From NCBI GenBank assembly GCA_024680675.1, contig JAILBX010000025.1, positions 1 through 36,031 of the forward strand: a DNA stretch of 36,031 nucleotides, written 5' to 3'. The notes under the pieces are model-generated. The model did no database searches and had not been told where the DNA came from. It saw nothing but the letters and a program-made list of their open reading frames with translations. The position numbers were made by a program, and so were the translations under genes. The stretch comes from Lachnospiraceae bacterium (GTDB lineage Bacteria > Bacillota > Clostridia > Lachnospirales > Lachnospiraceae). This document shows, one piece after another, positions 18,332-32,572 of the stretch. Numbering within the stretch: position 1 is the first letter of the stretch; the number at the start of each line of letters is the position of its first letter.

Positions 18332-21300
18332 ATGAGAGAGAAATTAAGAGAGTATGGTAAAAAGGATAATCAGGAAAAGGCTAAGGGTTTGTACAGCCCT
18401 GACTTTGAGCATGATAATTGCGGTATCGGAGCGATCATAGATATTGAAGGCCGATGGAGCCATAAGCTTGTAAGCGATGCTCTTTCAATAGTAGAAAATC
18501 TTGAACACAGGGCAGGAAAGGATGCTGAAGGAAAGACAGGTGACGGAGTAGGTATCCTGACACAGATCCCCCATAAATTTTTCGTAAAAAAAATGAAGGA
18601 GGAGGGTATAGAGCTTCCGGGCTACAGACAGTATGGAGTTGGAATGTTCTTCTTTCCTCAAAAGGATTTAGAGCTTAGACAGTCTAAGTCCATGTTTGAA
18701 ATAATTGTCCGAAAAAGCGGACTTAAGATATTAGGCTGGAGAAAGGTTGAATATGATCCCAAGGTTTTGGGTAAAAAGGCAAGGGAATGTATGCCCAATA
18801 TTTATCAGGTATTTATTGAACGTCCCCAGTCTGTAAAGGAGGATATTGATTTTGATCGTCTTCTTTATATAGTCAGAAGAGAATTTGAGCAGAGTAATGT
18901 CAACACCTATGTTCCATCTCTTTCTTCAAGAACCATAGTTTACAAGGGTATGTTTCTTGTAGGACAGCTCAGGACATTTTTTACCGATCTTATGGATGAG
19001 GACTATGAATCGGCCATAGCCATGGTGCATTCACGTTTTTCAACCAATACTGCTCCAAGCTGGAACAGAGCTCATCCCAACCGTTTTATAGTACATAACG
19101 GTGAGATAAATACAATAAAGGGAAATTCCGACAAAATGCTGGCAAGGGAAGAGACCATGCACAGCTCTATGTTTTCTGAGGAGGATATGACTAAGGTCTT
19201 TCCCGTTATATCACAAAGCGGATCGGACTCGGCAATGCTTGATAACACTTTGGAGTTTCTTGTAATGAGTGGAATGGAGCTGCCCCTTGCGGCAACGATA
19301 CTGATACCTGAACCATGGGCTCATAATGAAACTCTAAGTCAGGAGGAAAGAGATTTTTACCAGTATTATGCTACTATGATGGAGCCCTGGGACGGACCTG
19401 CATCCATTCTTTTTTCCGATGGAGACGTTATGGGTGCAATATTGGACAGGAACGGATTAAGACCTTCAAGATACTATGTCATGGATGATAATAGACTTAT
19501 TTTGTCATCGGAAGTCGGAGTCCTTGATCTTCCCGAAGAGCACATAGTAAAGAAGGAAAGACTTCATCCCGGAAAGCTTTTACTGGTTGATACCAGAGAG
19601 AAAAGGATCATTTATGATGAAGAGCTGAAAGAAAGATACGCCAAGAGGAATCCCTATGGGGAATGGCTTGACAGCAAGCTTTTAACCCTGACCTCCGTAA
19701 AGGTGCCTAATAAAAAGGTTGTAAATTATTCAAGAGAAGAAAGGGCCAGACTGCAGAAGGCCTTTGGCTATACCTTTGAAAACTATCATGACAGCATAAT
19801 GGCAATGGCCTTAAACGGAACGGAAGCCATTGGCTCCATGGGAGTTGACACGCCTATAGCTGCTCTCTCTACCGAATATCAGCCCCTCTTTTATTACTTC
19901 AAGCAGCTTTTTGCCCAGGTCACAAATCCGCCTATAGATGCAGGAAAAGAGGAAATAGTTACTTCAAGGACCGTATATCTTGGAAAGAACGGAAATTTAT
20001 TGGAGGAAAAGCCTGAAAACTGCCAGGTTCTTCAGATAAATAATCCGATACTTACAGACCTTGACCTCTTAAAGATAGAAAATATTAAAAAGGAAGGCTT
20101 CAAGGTAGCAAAGATCTCAATACTTTTCTATAAGAGTACCCCCATGAAAAGAGTATTGAACCACCTCTTTGTGGAAGTGGATAAGGCCTATAGAGGAGGG
20201 GCCAATATCCTGATACTTTCAGACAGAGGGGTGGATGAAAACCATGTGGCTATTCCCTCTCTCCTGGCGGTGGCATCAGTTCATAAGCATCTTGTTGATA
20301 CAAAAAAGTGTACTGCCATGTCTTTAATAGTTGAATCGGGGGAACCAAGGGAGGTACATCATTTTGCCACTCTCTTAGGCTATGGAGCTTCGGCTGTAAA
20401 CCCCTATCTGGCTCATTCCACTATAGCAGAGCTTGTGGAGGAGGAGCTTCTTGACAAGGATTATTATGCTGCGGTAGATGACTATGACAAGGCCATACTT
20501 TTCGGAATAGTAAAGATCGCTTCCAAAATGGGTATTTCCACGATCCAGTCCTATCAGGGCAGCATGATCTTTGAGGCAATCGGTGTTTCGGAGGATGTTA
20601 TAAAGGATTATTTTACAAAGACTGTAAGCCGTGTAGGCGGGATCAGTCTTGAGGATATAGGAGAAGCTGCAGACAGGCAGCACAGTAAAGCCTTTGATCC
20701 TTTGGGATTAAATGTGGATCTTGAGCTTACTGCCATGGGAAGGCATAAGGAGAGAAGTCAGGGAGAAAAGCACAGATATGATCCAAGGACCATACATATG
20801 CTGCAGCTTTCCGTAAGAGAAGGAAGCTATGAGAAGTTTAAAGAGTTTACCAAAATGGTGAACAGGGAAGAAAGCGGATATTTAAGAAGTCTTTTGGATT
20901 TTAAGCTTCCAAAGGAGGGAATACCTCTTGAAGAGGTGGAAAGTGAAGAAAATATAGTTAAGAGGTTTAAGACCGGAGCCATGTCCTATGGCTCAATATC
21001 AGAGGAGGCTCATGAAACTCTGGCCATCGCAATGAATCATCTTCATGGAAAAAGCAACAGCGGAGAAGGCGGAGAAAGCGATGAGAGGATAGCCTCAGCA
21101 GGAAGTGAGAATGACAGAAGCTCTGCCATAAAGCAGGTTGCCAGCGGAAGATTCGGTGTAACAAGTAAATATCTTGTAAGCGCAAAGGAGATACAGATAA
21201 AGATGGCCCAGGGAGCAAAGCCCGGGGAAGGAGGACATCTTCCCGGAAGGAAGGTTTATCCCTGGATAGCAAAAACCAGGCATTCCACCCCCGGAGTCAG

Positions 21301-22902
21301 TCTTATATCCCCTCCGCCCCATCATGATATTTACTCCATAGAGGATCTGGCCCAGCTTATATATGACTTAAAATGCGCCAATAAAAATGCGAGGATATCG
21401 GTTAAGCTGGTTTCAGAGGCAGGAGTAGGTACTGTAGCGGCAGGAGTTGCCAAGGCCGGGGCTTCGGTTGTGCTGATATCCGGTTATGACGGAGGTACCG
21501 GAGCAGCACCTTTATCATCAATACATAATGCAGGTCTTCCCTGGGAGCTTGGATTATCAGAGACTCATCAGACTCTTATACAAAACGGTCTGAGGAATCG
21601 GGTTGTAATAGAAACCGATGGCAAGCTTATGAGCGGAAAGGATGTGGCAATAGCAGCCATGCTTGGAGCGGAGGAATTTGGCTTTGCAACCACACCCCTT
21701 ATAACTCTTGGCTGTGTAATGATGAGACAGTGTCAATCGGATACCTGTCCCATGGGTATAGCCACTCAGAATCCTGAGCTTAGGAAGAATTTTTCAGGTA
21801 AGCCTGAGTATGTGGAAAACTTTATGATATATATTGCAAGAGAGCTGAGGGAAATAATGAGTTCTCTTGGAATAAGGACAGTTGAAGAGCTGGTGGGAAG
21901 AAGCGATCTTTTAAAGGTTAAGGATGAATTGAGTAAGAGTCAGCAAAAGCTGGATCTTTCAAGAATACTTTACAGAAATTCCAAGGAGCAGCTGTCCCAT
22001 AAAAAGGAGGATCTTTATGATTTTAAGCTGGAGAAAACAAAGGATGAGTCTCTGCTTTTAAAGGATCCGTCTATAATGAAGTCCATAAAGACGGGAGAGA
22101 AGTCAAAGATCGAGCTTCATCTTACAAGCACCGACAGAACCTTTGGAACCCTCTTAGGGGCAGAGATAACAAGGAATAATCCCGAAGGCTTAAAGGAGGA
22201 TACCATTGTCATTGATTGTCAGGGATCAGGCGGTCAGAGCTTTGGAGCCTTTATACCATCAGGCCTGACCTTAAGACTTTCCGGCGACAGTAATGACTAC
22301 TTCGGAAAGGGACTTTCAGGAGGAAAGCTTATAGTAGCTGCACCAAAGGAAGCAAAATATGATCCGGGAGAAAATATAATCATAGGTAATGTAGCCCTTT
22401 ACGGAGCAACCCTTGGGAAGGTCTTTGTAGCGGGAATGGCGGGAGAAAGATTTGCCATAAGAAACTCGGGAGCCATTGCGGTGGTAGAAGGTTTAGGAGA
22501 GCATGGCTGTGAATACATGACCGGAGGAAGAGTAGTCGTCCTTGGTCCTACCGGTAAGAATTTTGCGGCAGGAATGAGCGGGGGAATAGCTTATGTGCTG
22601 GATGAAAAGAACACCCTTTATAAAAATCTGAATAAAGAGCTTGTATCCATGGAAAAGGTGGAGGAAAAAGAGGATCTTGAGGAGTTAAAGAGGATAATCA
22701 CAGAGCATGTGGAAGCCACAGGTTCAAAGAAGGGAAAGAAGATACTTTCGGATTTTAACAGCTATATAGAAAGCTTTAAGAAGATAATACCCGTGGATTA
22801 TAAAGAGATATTAAGACTTACAGCCAGGGAAATGGAAAAGGGCACGGATCCTGAAACAGCCAAGATTGAAGCCTTCAAAGCATTTACAGGAGGGATAAGA
22901 TA

Positions 22903-22903
<1 letters not shown>
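18332..22903 (+). CDS. gltB: Glutamate synthase, large subunit
   Basis: GLYSPDFEHDNCGIGAIIDIEGRWSHK (Ntn Cys after propeptide), GEGGESDERI, KPGEGGHLPGRKVYPWIAKTRHSTPGV, CVMMRQCQSDTCPMGIATQNPELR (Fe-S). ATG 18332 follows ggaggt. Confidence 0.96.
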
Positions 22904-27087
<4,184 letters not shown>

Positions 27088-27088
27088 T

Positions 27089-30000
27089 ATGCCTAAGAGA
27101 AAAGATATAAAAAAAGTATTGGTCATCGGATCAGGACCTATAGTCATAGGTCAGGCCGCTGAGTTTGACTATGCCGGAACACAGGCCTGCATAGCCCTTA
27201 AAGAGGAGGGCTATGAGGTAATACTTGCCAATTCAAATCCTGCCACCATAATGACGGATAATACTATTGCTGATAAGGTTTATATGGAGCCTCTTACCTT
27301 AGAGTATATGGCAAGAATATGCCGCTATGAGAGACCGGATGCCATAATACCGGGAATAGGAGGTCAGACAGGCTTAAATCTTTCCCTTCAGCTTTATGAT
27401 AAAGGAGTTTTGGATGAGTGTGAAATAGAGCTTTTGGGAACGGATGCCGACAGTATAAGAAGGGCTGAGGACAGAGAGAGATTTAAGGAATTATGTGAGG
27501 AGCTAAAGGAACCGGTAGTGCCCTCAGCTATTGCAGAGACGGTTGAAGAAGGCCTTTTGGCAGCTGAAAAGATAGGCTATCCGGTTATATTAAGGCCTGC
27601 CTTTACCCTTGGAGGAACAGGAGGAGGCTTTGCAGCTGATCCCTCTGAGATGGGGGAAAAAATGAAGATCGCCCTTTCACTGTCACCGGTGCATCAGGTT
27701 CTTGTGGAAAAGAGCATTAAGGGCTATAAGGAAATAGAGTATGAGGTTATAAGGGATGCAAACAATACGGCTATCACAGTCTGTAATATGGAGAATCTTG
27801 ATCCTGTGGGGATCCATACAGGGGATTCCATTGTGGTAGCCCCAAGTCAGACTCTTACCAATAAGGAGTATCATATGCTCAGGGATTCAGCCCTTAAGAT
27901 AATCAGGGCCCTTAAGATAAAGGGAGGATGTAATGTTCAGTTTGCCCTGGATCCGGAATCCTTCAGATACTATGTTATTGAGGTCAATCCCAGAGTTTCA
28001 AGATCCTCAGCATTAGCTTCAAAAGCCAGTGGATATCCCATAGCCAGAGTCTCTGCCAAGATAGCCGTGGGGTTGAACCTTGATGAAATAAAGCTTAAAA
28101 ATACACCGGCTTGTTTTGAACCAAGCCTTGATTATGTTGTTACAAAGATGCCAAGATTTCCTTTCGATAAATTTGACCTTGCCTCCAATGTGCTCTCAAC
28201 CCAGATGAAGGCTACGGGAGAGACTATGAGTGTGGGCAGAACAATGGAGGAAAGCCTGCTTAAGGCCATAAGATCCTTAGAGGATGGAAAAAATCATATT
28301 CATCTTGAGAAATTCGATCTTAAAAATCTTTCAGACAAGAAGGGTAGCAGAGGCCGGGAGGAGGCTATAGAAAAGCTTCTTTCTTATATAGAGGACGGAA
28401 CCGATGACAGGATATACGCCATTTCCGAGCTCTTATGGCTGGGAGTCGACCCCCAGGTCATATATTTAAGAACCAGAATAGATATGTTCTTTTTGGATAA
28501 GATAAAGAATATAGTAGAGCATGAAAAAAAGATAGAGAAGCTAAGCCTTGAAGAAAAAGATAAAAATGCGGATTTTCTTGACAGGGATGCTCTTTATGAG
28601 GCTAAGTCCATGGGCTTTTCCGATTCTTATATAGCAGAGCTTTGTAAGGTAAGTGAAGAGGAGGTCTGGAATTTAAGAAGAAAATATAAGATATATCCCG
28701 TTTATAAAATGATCGATACCTGCGCCAGTGAGTTTGAAAGCTATGTTCCCTACTTTTATTCCACCTATGAAGAAGAAAATGAATCAAAGGTATCAGGAAA
28801 GAAGAAGATAATAGTACTGGGCTCAGGTCCCATAAGAATAGGTCAGGGAGTTGAGTTTGACTATTCCACGGTTCATGCATTAAAAACAATAAAGGAGCTG
28901 TCCTATGAGGCTATTGTTATAAATAATAACCCGGAAACCGTTTCAACGGATTATACCTCGGCAGACAAGCTTTATTTTGAACCTTTGACAACAGAGGATA
29001 TAATGAATATTGTTGAGCTTGAAAAGCCCCTGGGAGTGATCATATCATTAGGGGGACAAACAGCAGTAAATCTGGCAGAGCCTCTGGCCAAAAGGGGCGT
29101 TAATATAATAGGAACCGACAGCAGGGCAATATTTCTGGCTGAGGACAGGGATGCCTTTGAAAATATAATAATGGAATTAAATATTGCCCATCCCAAAGGC
29201 CTTGCGGTAACAGATATAGAGGAAGGCAAAAAGGCTGCCTCAGAGATCGGGTATCCCGTACTGGTAAGACCCTCTTTTGTTTTGGGAGGAAGGGCCATGG
29301 AGATAGTGGCCAATGAGGAAATGCTTGTCCATTATCTGAAAAATGCAGTTGAAGTGGACAAGGATAAGCCTGTATTAGTTGACAGTTATATAGTTGGAAA
29401 AGAGGTGGAGGTGGATGCCGTCTGTGACGGAGAAAATGTTTTCCTCCCCGGTATAATGGAGCTTGTTGAAAGAACCGGAGTCCACTCGGGAGACAGCATA
29501 AGTGTCTATCCCCCCTATTCCATATCAAAAAATGTAAAGGAAACCATAAGGGAATATACCAAAAAGCTTGGAATTGGTTTGGGAATAAAGGGTCTCTTTA
29601 ATATTCAGTTTATTGTAGACAGGGATGATAAGGTATATGTTATAGAGGTAAATCCCAGGGCGTCAAGAAGCGTTCCCTTTTTATCCAAGTCCTCAGGAGT
29701 CAATCTGGTAAATATTGCAACTAAGGTCATGCTGGGACATAGCTTAAAGGAACAGGGCTATGCCGACAGGGATATGATAGAGAAGGAGCAGTGGTATGTT
29801 AAGGCTCCTGCCTTTTCCTTTGAAAAGCTGAACGGAATGGATGCATATCTGTCTCCGGAAATGAAGTCAACGGGAGAGGCAATAGGCTATGATAAAAGCC
29901 TTAAAAGGGCCCTGTATAAAGCACTTCAGGCATCAGGCATCAAGATGAAGGAGTATGGGACGGTTATGGTAACCCTGGCAGATGAGGATAAGGAGGAAGC

Positions 30001-30331
30001 CCTGCCCCTTATCAGACGTTTTTATGAGCTTGGCTTTAATATAGAAGCAACGGCAGGAAGCGGTCATTTCCTTAAGGAAAAGGGAATAAGGACCAGGATC
30101 AGAGGAAAGCTGAGCGAAGGAAGCGATGAAATATTAAGGTCTATCAAAGCAGGCTATGTAAGTTATATAATAAATACAAGAGCCATACTTTCGGGAGTTC
30201 ATTATAAGGATGGCGTAGAGATAAGAAAATGTGCTATTTTAAATGGTGTGACCATGTTTACTTCTCTTGATACAGTTAGGATACTTCTTGATGTTTTAGA
30301 GGATATAACCCCAAGGATCTCAGTCATATAG
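27089..30331 (+). CDS. carB: Carbamoyl-phosphate synthase large subunit
   Basis: MPKRKDIKKVLVIGSGPIVIGQAAEFDYAGTQACIALKEEGYEVILANSNPATIMTD with a duplicated ATP-grasp architecture, 1080 aa. Confidence 0.98.
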   Translation: MPKRKDIKKVLVIGSGPIVIGQAAEFDYAGTQACIALKEEGYEVILANSNPATIMTDNTIADKVYMEPLTLEYMARICRYERPDAIIPGIGGQTGLNLSLQLYDKGVLDECEIELLGTDADSIRRAEDRERFKELCEELKEPVVPSAIAETVEEGLLAAEKIGYPVILRPAFTLGGTGGGFAADPSEMGEKMKIALSLSPVHQVLVEKSIKGYKEIEYEVIRDANNTAITVCNMENLDPVGIHTGDSIVVAPSQTLTNKEYHMLRDSALKIIRALKIKGGCNVQFALDPESFRYYVIEVNPRVSRSSALASKASGYPIARVSAKIAVGLNLDEIKLKNTPACFEPSLDYVVTKMPRFPFDKFDLASNVLSTQMKATGETMSVGRTMEESLLKAIRSLEDGKNHIHLEKFDLKNLSDKKGSRGREEAIEKLLSYIEDGTDDRIYAISELLWLGVDPQVIYLRTRIDMFFLDKIKNIVEHEKKIEKLSLEEKDKNADFLDRDALYEAKSMGFSDSYIAELCKVSEEEVWNLRRKYKIYPVYKMIDTCASEFESYVPYFYSTYEEENESKVSGKKKIIVLGSGPIRIGQGVEFDYSTVHALKTIKELSYEAIVINNNPETVSTDYTSADKLYFEPLTTEDIMNIVELEKPLGVIISLGGQTAVNLAEPLAKRGVNIIGTDSRAIFLAEDRDAFENIIMELNIAHPKGLAVTDIEEGKKAASEIGYPVLVRPSFVLGGRAMEIVANEEMLVHYLKNAVEVDKDKPVLVDSYIVGKEVEVDAVCDGENVFLPGIMELVERTGVHSGDSISVYPPYSISKNVKETIREYTKKLGIGLGIKGLFNIQFIVDRDDKVYVIEVNPRASRSVPFLSKSSGVNLVNIATKVMLGHSLKEQGYADRDMIEKEQWYVKAPAFSFEKLNGMDAYLSPEMKSTGEAIGYDKSLKRALYKALQASGIKMKEYGTVMVTLADEDKEEALPLIRRFYELGFNIEATAGSGHFLKEKGIRTRIRGKLSEGSDEILRSIKAGYVSYIINTRAILSGVHYKDGVEIRKCAILNGVTMFTSLDTVRILLDVLEDITPRISVI

Positions 30332-30372
30332 ATAGCTTTATGGAGTGTACAGAAAGGATAGGAAGGATCGAT

Positions 30373-31548
30373 ATGAATTATTCAATGGAAGAAGTTATGA
30401 AGTTTATAGAGGAGGAGGATGTGAAGTTTATCCGTCTTGCCTTCAGGGATGCCTACGGAGTTCAGAAGAATATCTCGGTTATGCCGGGGGAGGTGAAGAA
30501 GGCCTTTGAGGAAGGCGCCCCCATAAATGCCAGGAGGATAGCAGGCTTTTACAACTGTCCCTATGCATCCTTGTATTTGAAACCGGATCCCGATACCCTT
30601 GCCATCCTTCCCTGGAGACCTGACAGCGGGAAGGTTTTGAGGATGTTCTGTGATATGTATACTGCTGAGGGAGAAGAGTATGCATCAGATACCAGGCCCA
30701 TGTTGAAAAAGGCGGTAAAGGCAGCAAAGAATGCGGGTATTGAATTCAGGTTCGGAACAGAGACCGAGTTTTACCTTTTTAACAAGGATGAGGATGGAAA
30801 TCCAACCAAGATTCCCTATGATAAGGCCGGATATATGGACATTGCCCCTTTAGACAGGTGTGAAAATGTAAGAAGGGAGATATCCCTCACCATTGAGAGG
30901 ATGGGACTTACGCCTGAAAGATCCCATCACGAGAGAGGACCGGGACAAAATGAGATAGATTTTCACTATTCTAAGCCCCTTAAAGCGGCAGATCAGATGA
31001 CTACCTTTAAGATGGTTGTGAGTACCATGGCGGACAGATACGGTCTTGTGGCGGATTTTTCTCCCATGCCTTTGCCTGAAAATCCCGGGAACGGCTATCA
31101 TATCAATATCTATGCTGTGGATAAGGGGGGAAATGACGTTGTAAAGTATGCGGCTGCAGGAATACTTGACAAGATAAGGGATATCACTATCTTTCTTAAC
31201 CCGACTGAAGCATCCTATTCAAGACTTGGAAATAATACGGCACCGGATAAGGTGAACTGGTCAAGTGCCGGAGAGTCAGAGCTTTTATATGTGGAGACCT
31301 ATGCGGGAAAGACCAGGGTCGAATTAAGATCCCCGGATGCATCCAGCAATCCCTATCTTGTATATACCCTTTTAATTTATGCCGGACTTGAGGGAATAGA
31401 AAAAAAGCTGGAGCTTCCCACAGAAATGTCAGATGAAGCAATGTTTTTACCGGGCTCCAAGAAGGAGGCTGCAAAGCTGGCGATCAAGAGTGATTTTGTA
31501 AAGCGCATCGTTCCTGAGGAGATAATCAGAACGTATGTAAATATATAA
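30373..31548 (+). CDS. glnA: Glutamine synthetase type I-like (short)
   Basis: VKFIRLAFRDAYGVQKNISV, FRFGTETEFYLF, HHERGPGQNEIDFHYSKPLKAADQMTTFK, NPGNGYHINIYA, TRVELRSPDASSNPYLVY. ATG 30373 after aggaagga is preferred over the ORF-track start 30340. Confidence 0.93.
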   Translation: MNYSMEEVMKFIEEEDVKFIRLAFRDAYGVQKNISVMPGEVKKAFEEGAPINARRIAGFYNCPYASLYLKPDPDTLAILPWRPDSGKVLRMFCDMYTAEGEEYASDTRPMLKKAVKAAKNAGIEFRFGTETEFYLFNKDEDGNPTKIPYDKAGYMDIAPLDRCENVRREISLTIERMGLTPERSHHERGPGQNEIDFHYSKPLKAADQMTTFKMVVSTMADRYGLVADFSPMPLPENPGNGYHINIYAVDKGGNDVVKYAAAGILDKIRDITIFLNPTEASYSRLGNNTAPDKVNWSSAGESELLYVETYAGKTRVELRSPDASSNPYLVYTLLIYAGLEGIEKKLELPTEMSDEAMFLPGSKKEAAKLAIKSDFVKRIVPEEIIRTYVNI

Positions 31549-31559
31549 GGAGTAGCTTT

Positions 31560-32141
31560 ATGCCCAAAAAAGAAGACATATATCATTCCATACTGATCGT
31601 ATCCTCCTCAGAACAGTTTGGCTCCCTGGTTAAAGGCTTTTTTTCAGGATTTGTAACAATAGACTCCCAAAAAAGTGCTGCTCAGGCAAGAAGGTGTGTA
31701 CTTGAAAGGTATTATGATCTTATATTGATCAATTCCCCCCTTGCAGATGAGACAGGAGAGGATTTTGCCATAGATGTCACTGAAAGCTCTAATGCATCCG
31801 TGCTTCTTGTGAGCCCAAGAGAGCAGTACGAAGAGGTGCTTGAAAGATTGACAGAATATGGCGTACTTGTATTGTCAAAGCCTCTGCCAAGGAGAAGACT
31901 TGATAATGCCTTTAAGTTCCTTGGAGCACTTCAAAAGAGAATAAGAAATATTGAGGATAAAAACAGGGCTCTTGAGGAAAAAATGGAGGAATTAAGACTT
32001 GTTAGCAAGGCCAAGTTCTATCTGGTGGAGGAAGAAGGTATGACCGAAGACGAGGCTCATAAATACATAGGTAAAATGGCCATGGATAATGGTATCTCCC
32101 GAGGAAAGGCAGCAAGACGGATACTGGATGATGCAGACTGA
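31560..32141 (+). CDS. ANTAR-domain RNA-binding antiterminator with degenerate receiver domain (NasT/NitR/EutV-like)
   Basis: C-term EMRLVSKAKFYLVEEEGMTEDEAHKYIGKMAMDNGISRGKAARRIL is a clear ANTAR domain. The N-term receiver fold has IVSSSEQ in place of the acidic pair and LILINSP in place of the phospho-Asp. Confidence 0.92.
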   Translation: MPKKEDIYHSILIVSSSEQFGSLVKGFFSGFVTIDSQKSAAQARRCVLERYYDLILINSPLADETGEDFAIDVTESSNASVLLVSPREQYEEVLERLTEYGVLVLSKPLPRRRLDNAFKFLGALQKRIRNIEDKNRALEEKMEELRLVSKAKFYLVEEEGMTEDEAHKYIGKMAMDNGISRGKAARRILDDAD

Positions 32142-32162
32142 GGAAATTTTTAAAGATTTTAC

Positions 32163-32191
32163 TTGAAATATTGCCAATGTTAATATATAAT
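32163..32191 (+). promoter_or_regulatory. Putative promoter upstream of secG
   Basis: TTGAAA (32163-32168), 17-nt spacer, TATAAT (32186-32191). Confidence 0.8.
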
Positions 32192-32234
32192 AACTTTTGT
32201 TTTGTAATTGGTAATAATTTGGAGGTTTTTTAAT

Positions 32235-32477
32235 ATGGCAATCTTAAGAACAGTTTTGACTGTAGTATTTATATTGGTTTGTATAGTGCTTTCTACCATC
32301 GTTCTTATGCAGGAGGGTAAATCAGCAGGACTTGGAGCTATTTCCGGAATGGCTGACAGCTACTGGGGTAAGAATAAGGGAAGATCACTTGAGGGAAGAC
32401 TTGTAAAGATAACCAAGATCCTGGCCGTGGCTTTCCTGCTCTTAGCAATAGTACTGAATATCGGTAGTTTGGGATGA
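32235..32477 (+). CDS. secG: Preprotein translocase subunit SecG
   Basis: AILRTVLTVVFILVCIVLSTIVLMQEGKSAGLGAISGMADSYWGKNKGRSLEGRLVKITKILAVAFLLLAIVLNI. ATG 32235 after ggaggt. Confidence 0.94.
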   Translation: MAILRTVLTVVFILVCIVLSTIVLMQEGKSAGLGAISGMADSYWGKNKGRSLEGRLVKITKILAVAFLLLAIVLNIGSLG

Positions 32478-32495
32478 TCTGTAATGAGATTATGT

Positions 32496-32534
32496 AAGCA
32501 CTCTTAAGTATGACTTAGGGGTGCTTTATTTTTT
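32496..32534 (+). terminator. Intrinsic terminator between secG and rnr
   Basis: AAGCACTCTTAAG-tatga-CTTAGGGGTGCTT stem followed by TATTTTTT. Confidence 0.85.
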
Positions 32535-32572
32535 AAGATATGTTTTATTAAGGATTGATTTGAGGAAGTTTT

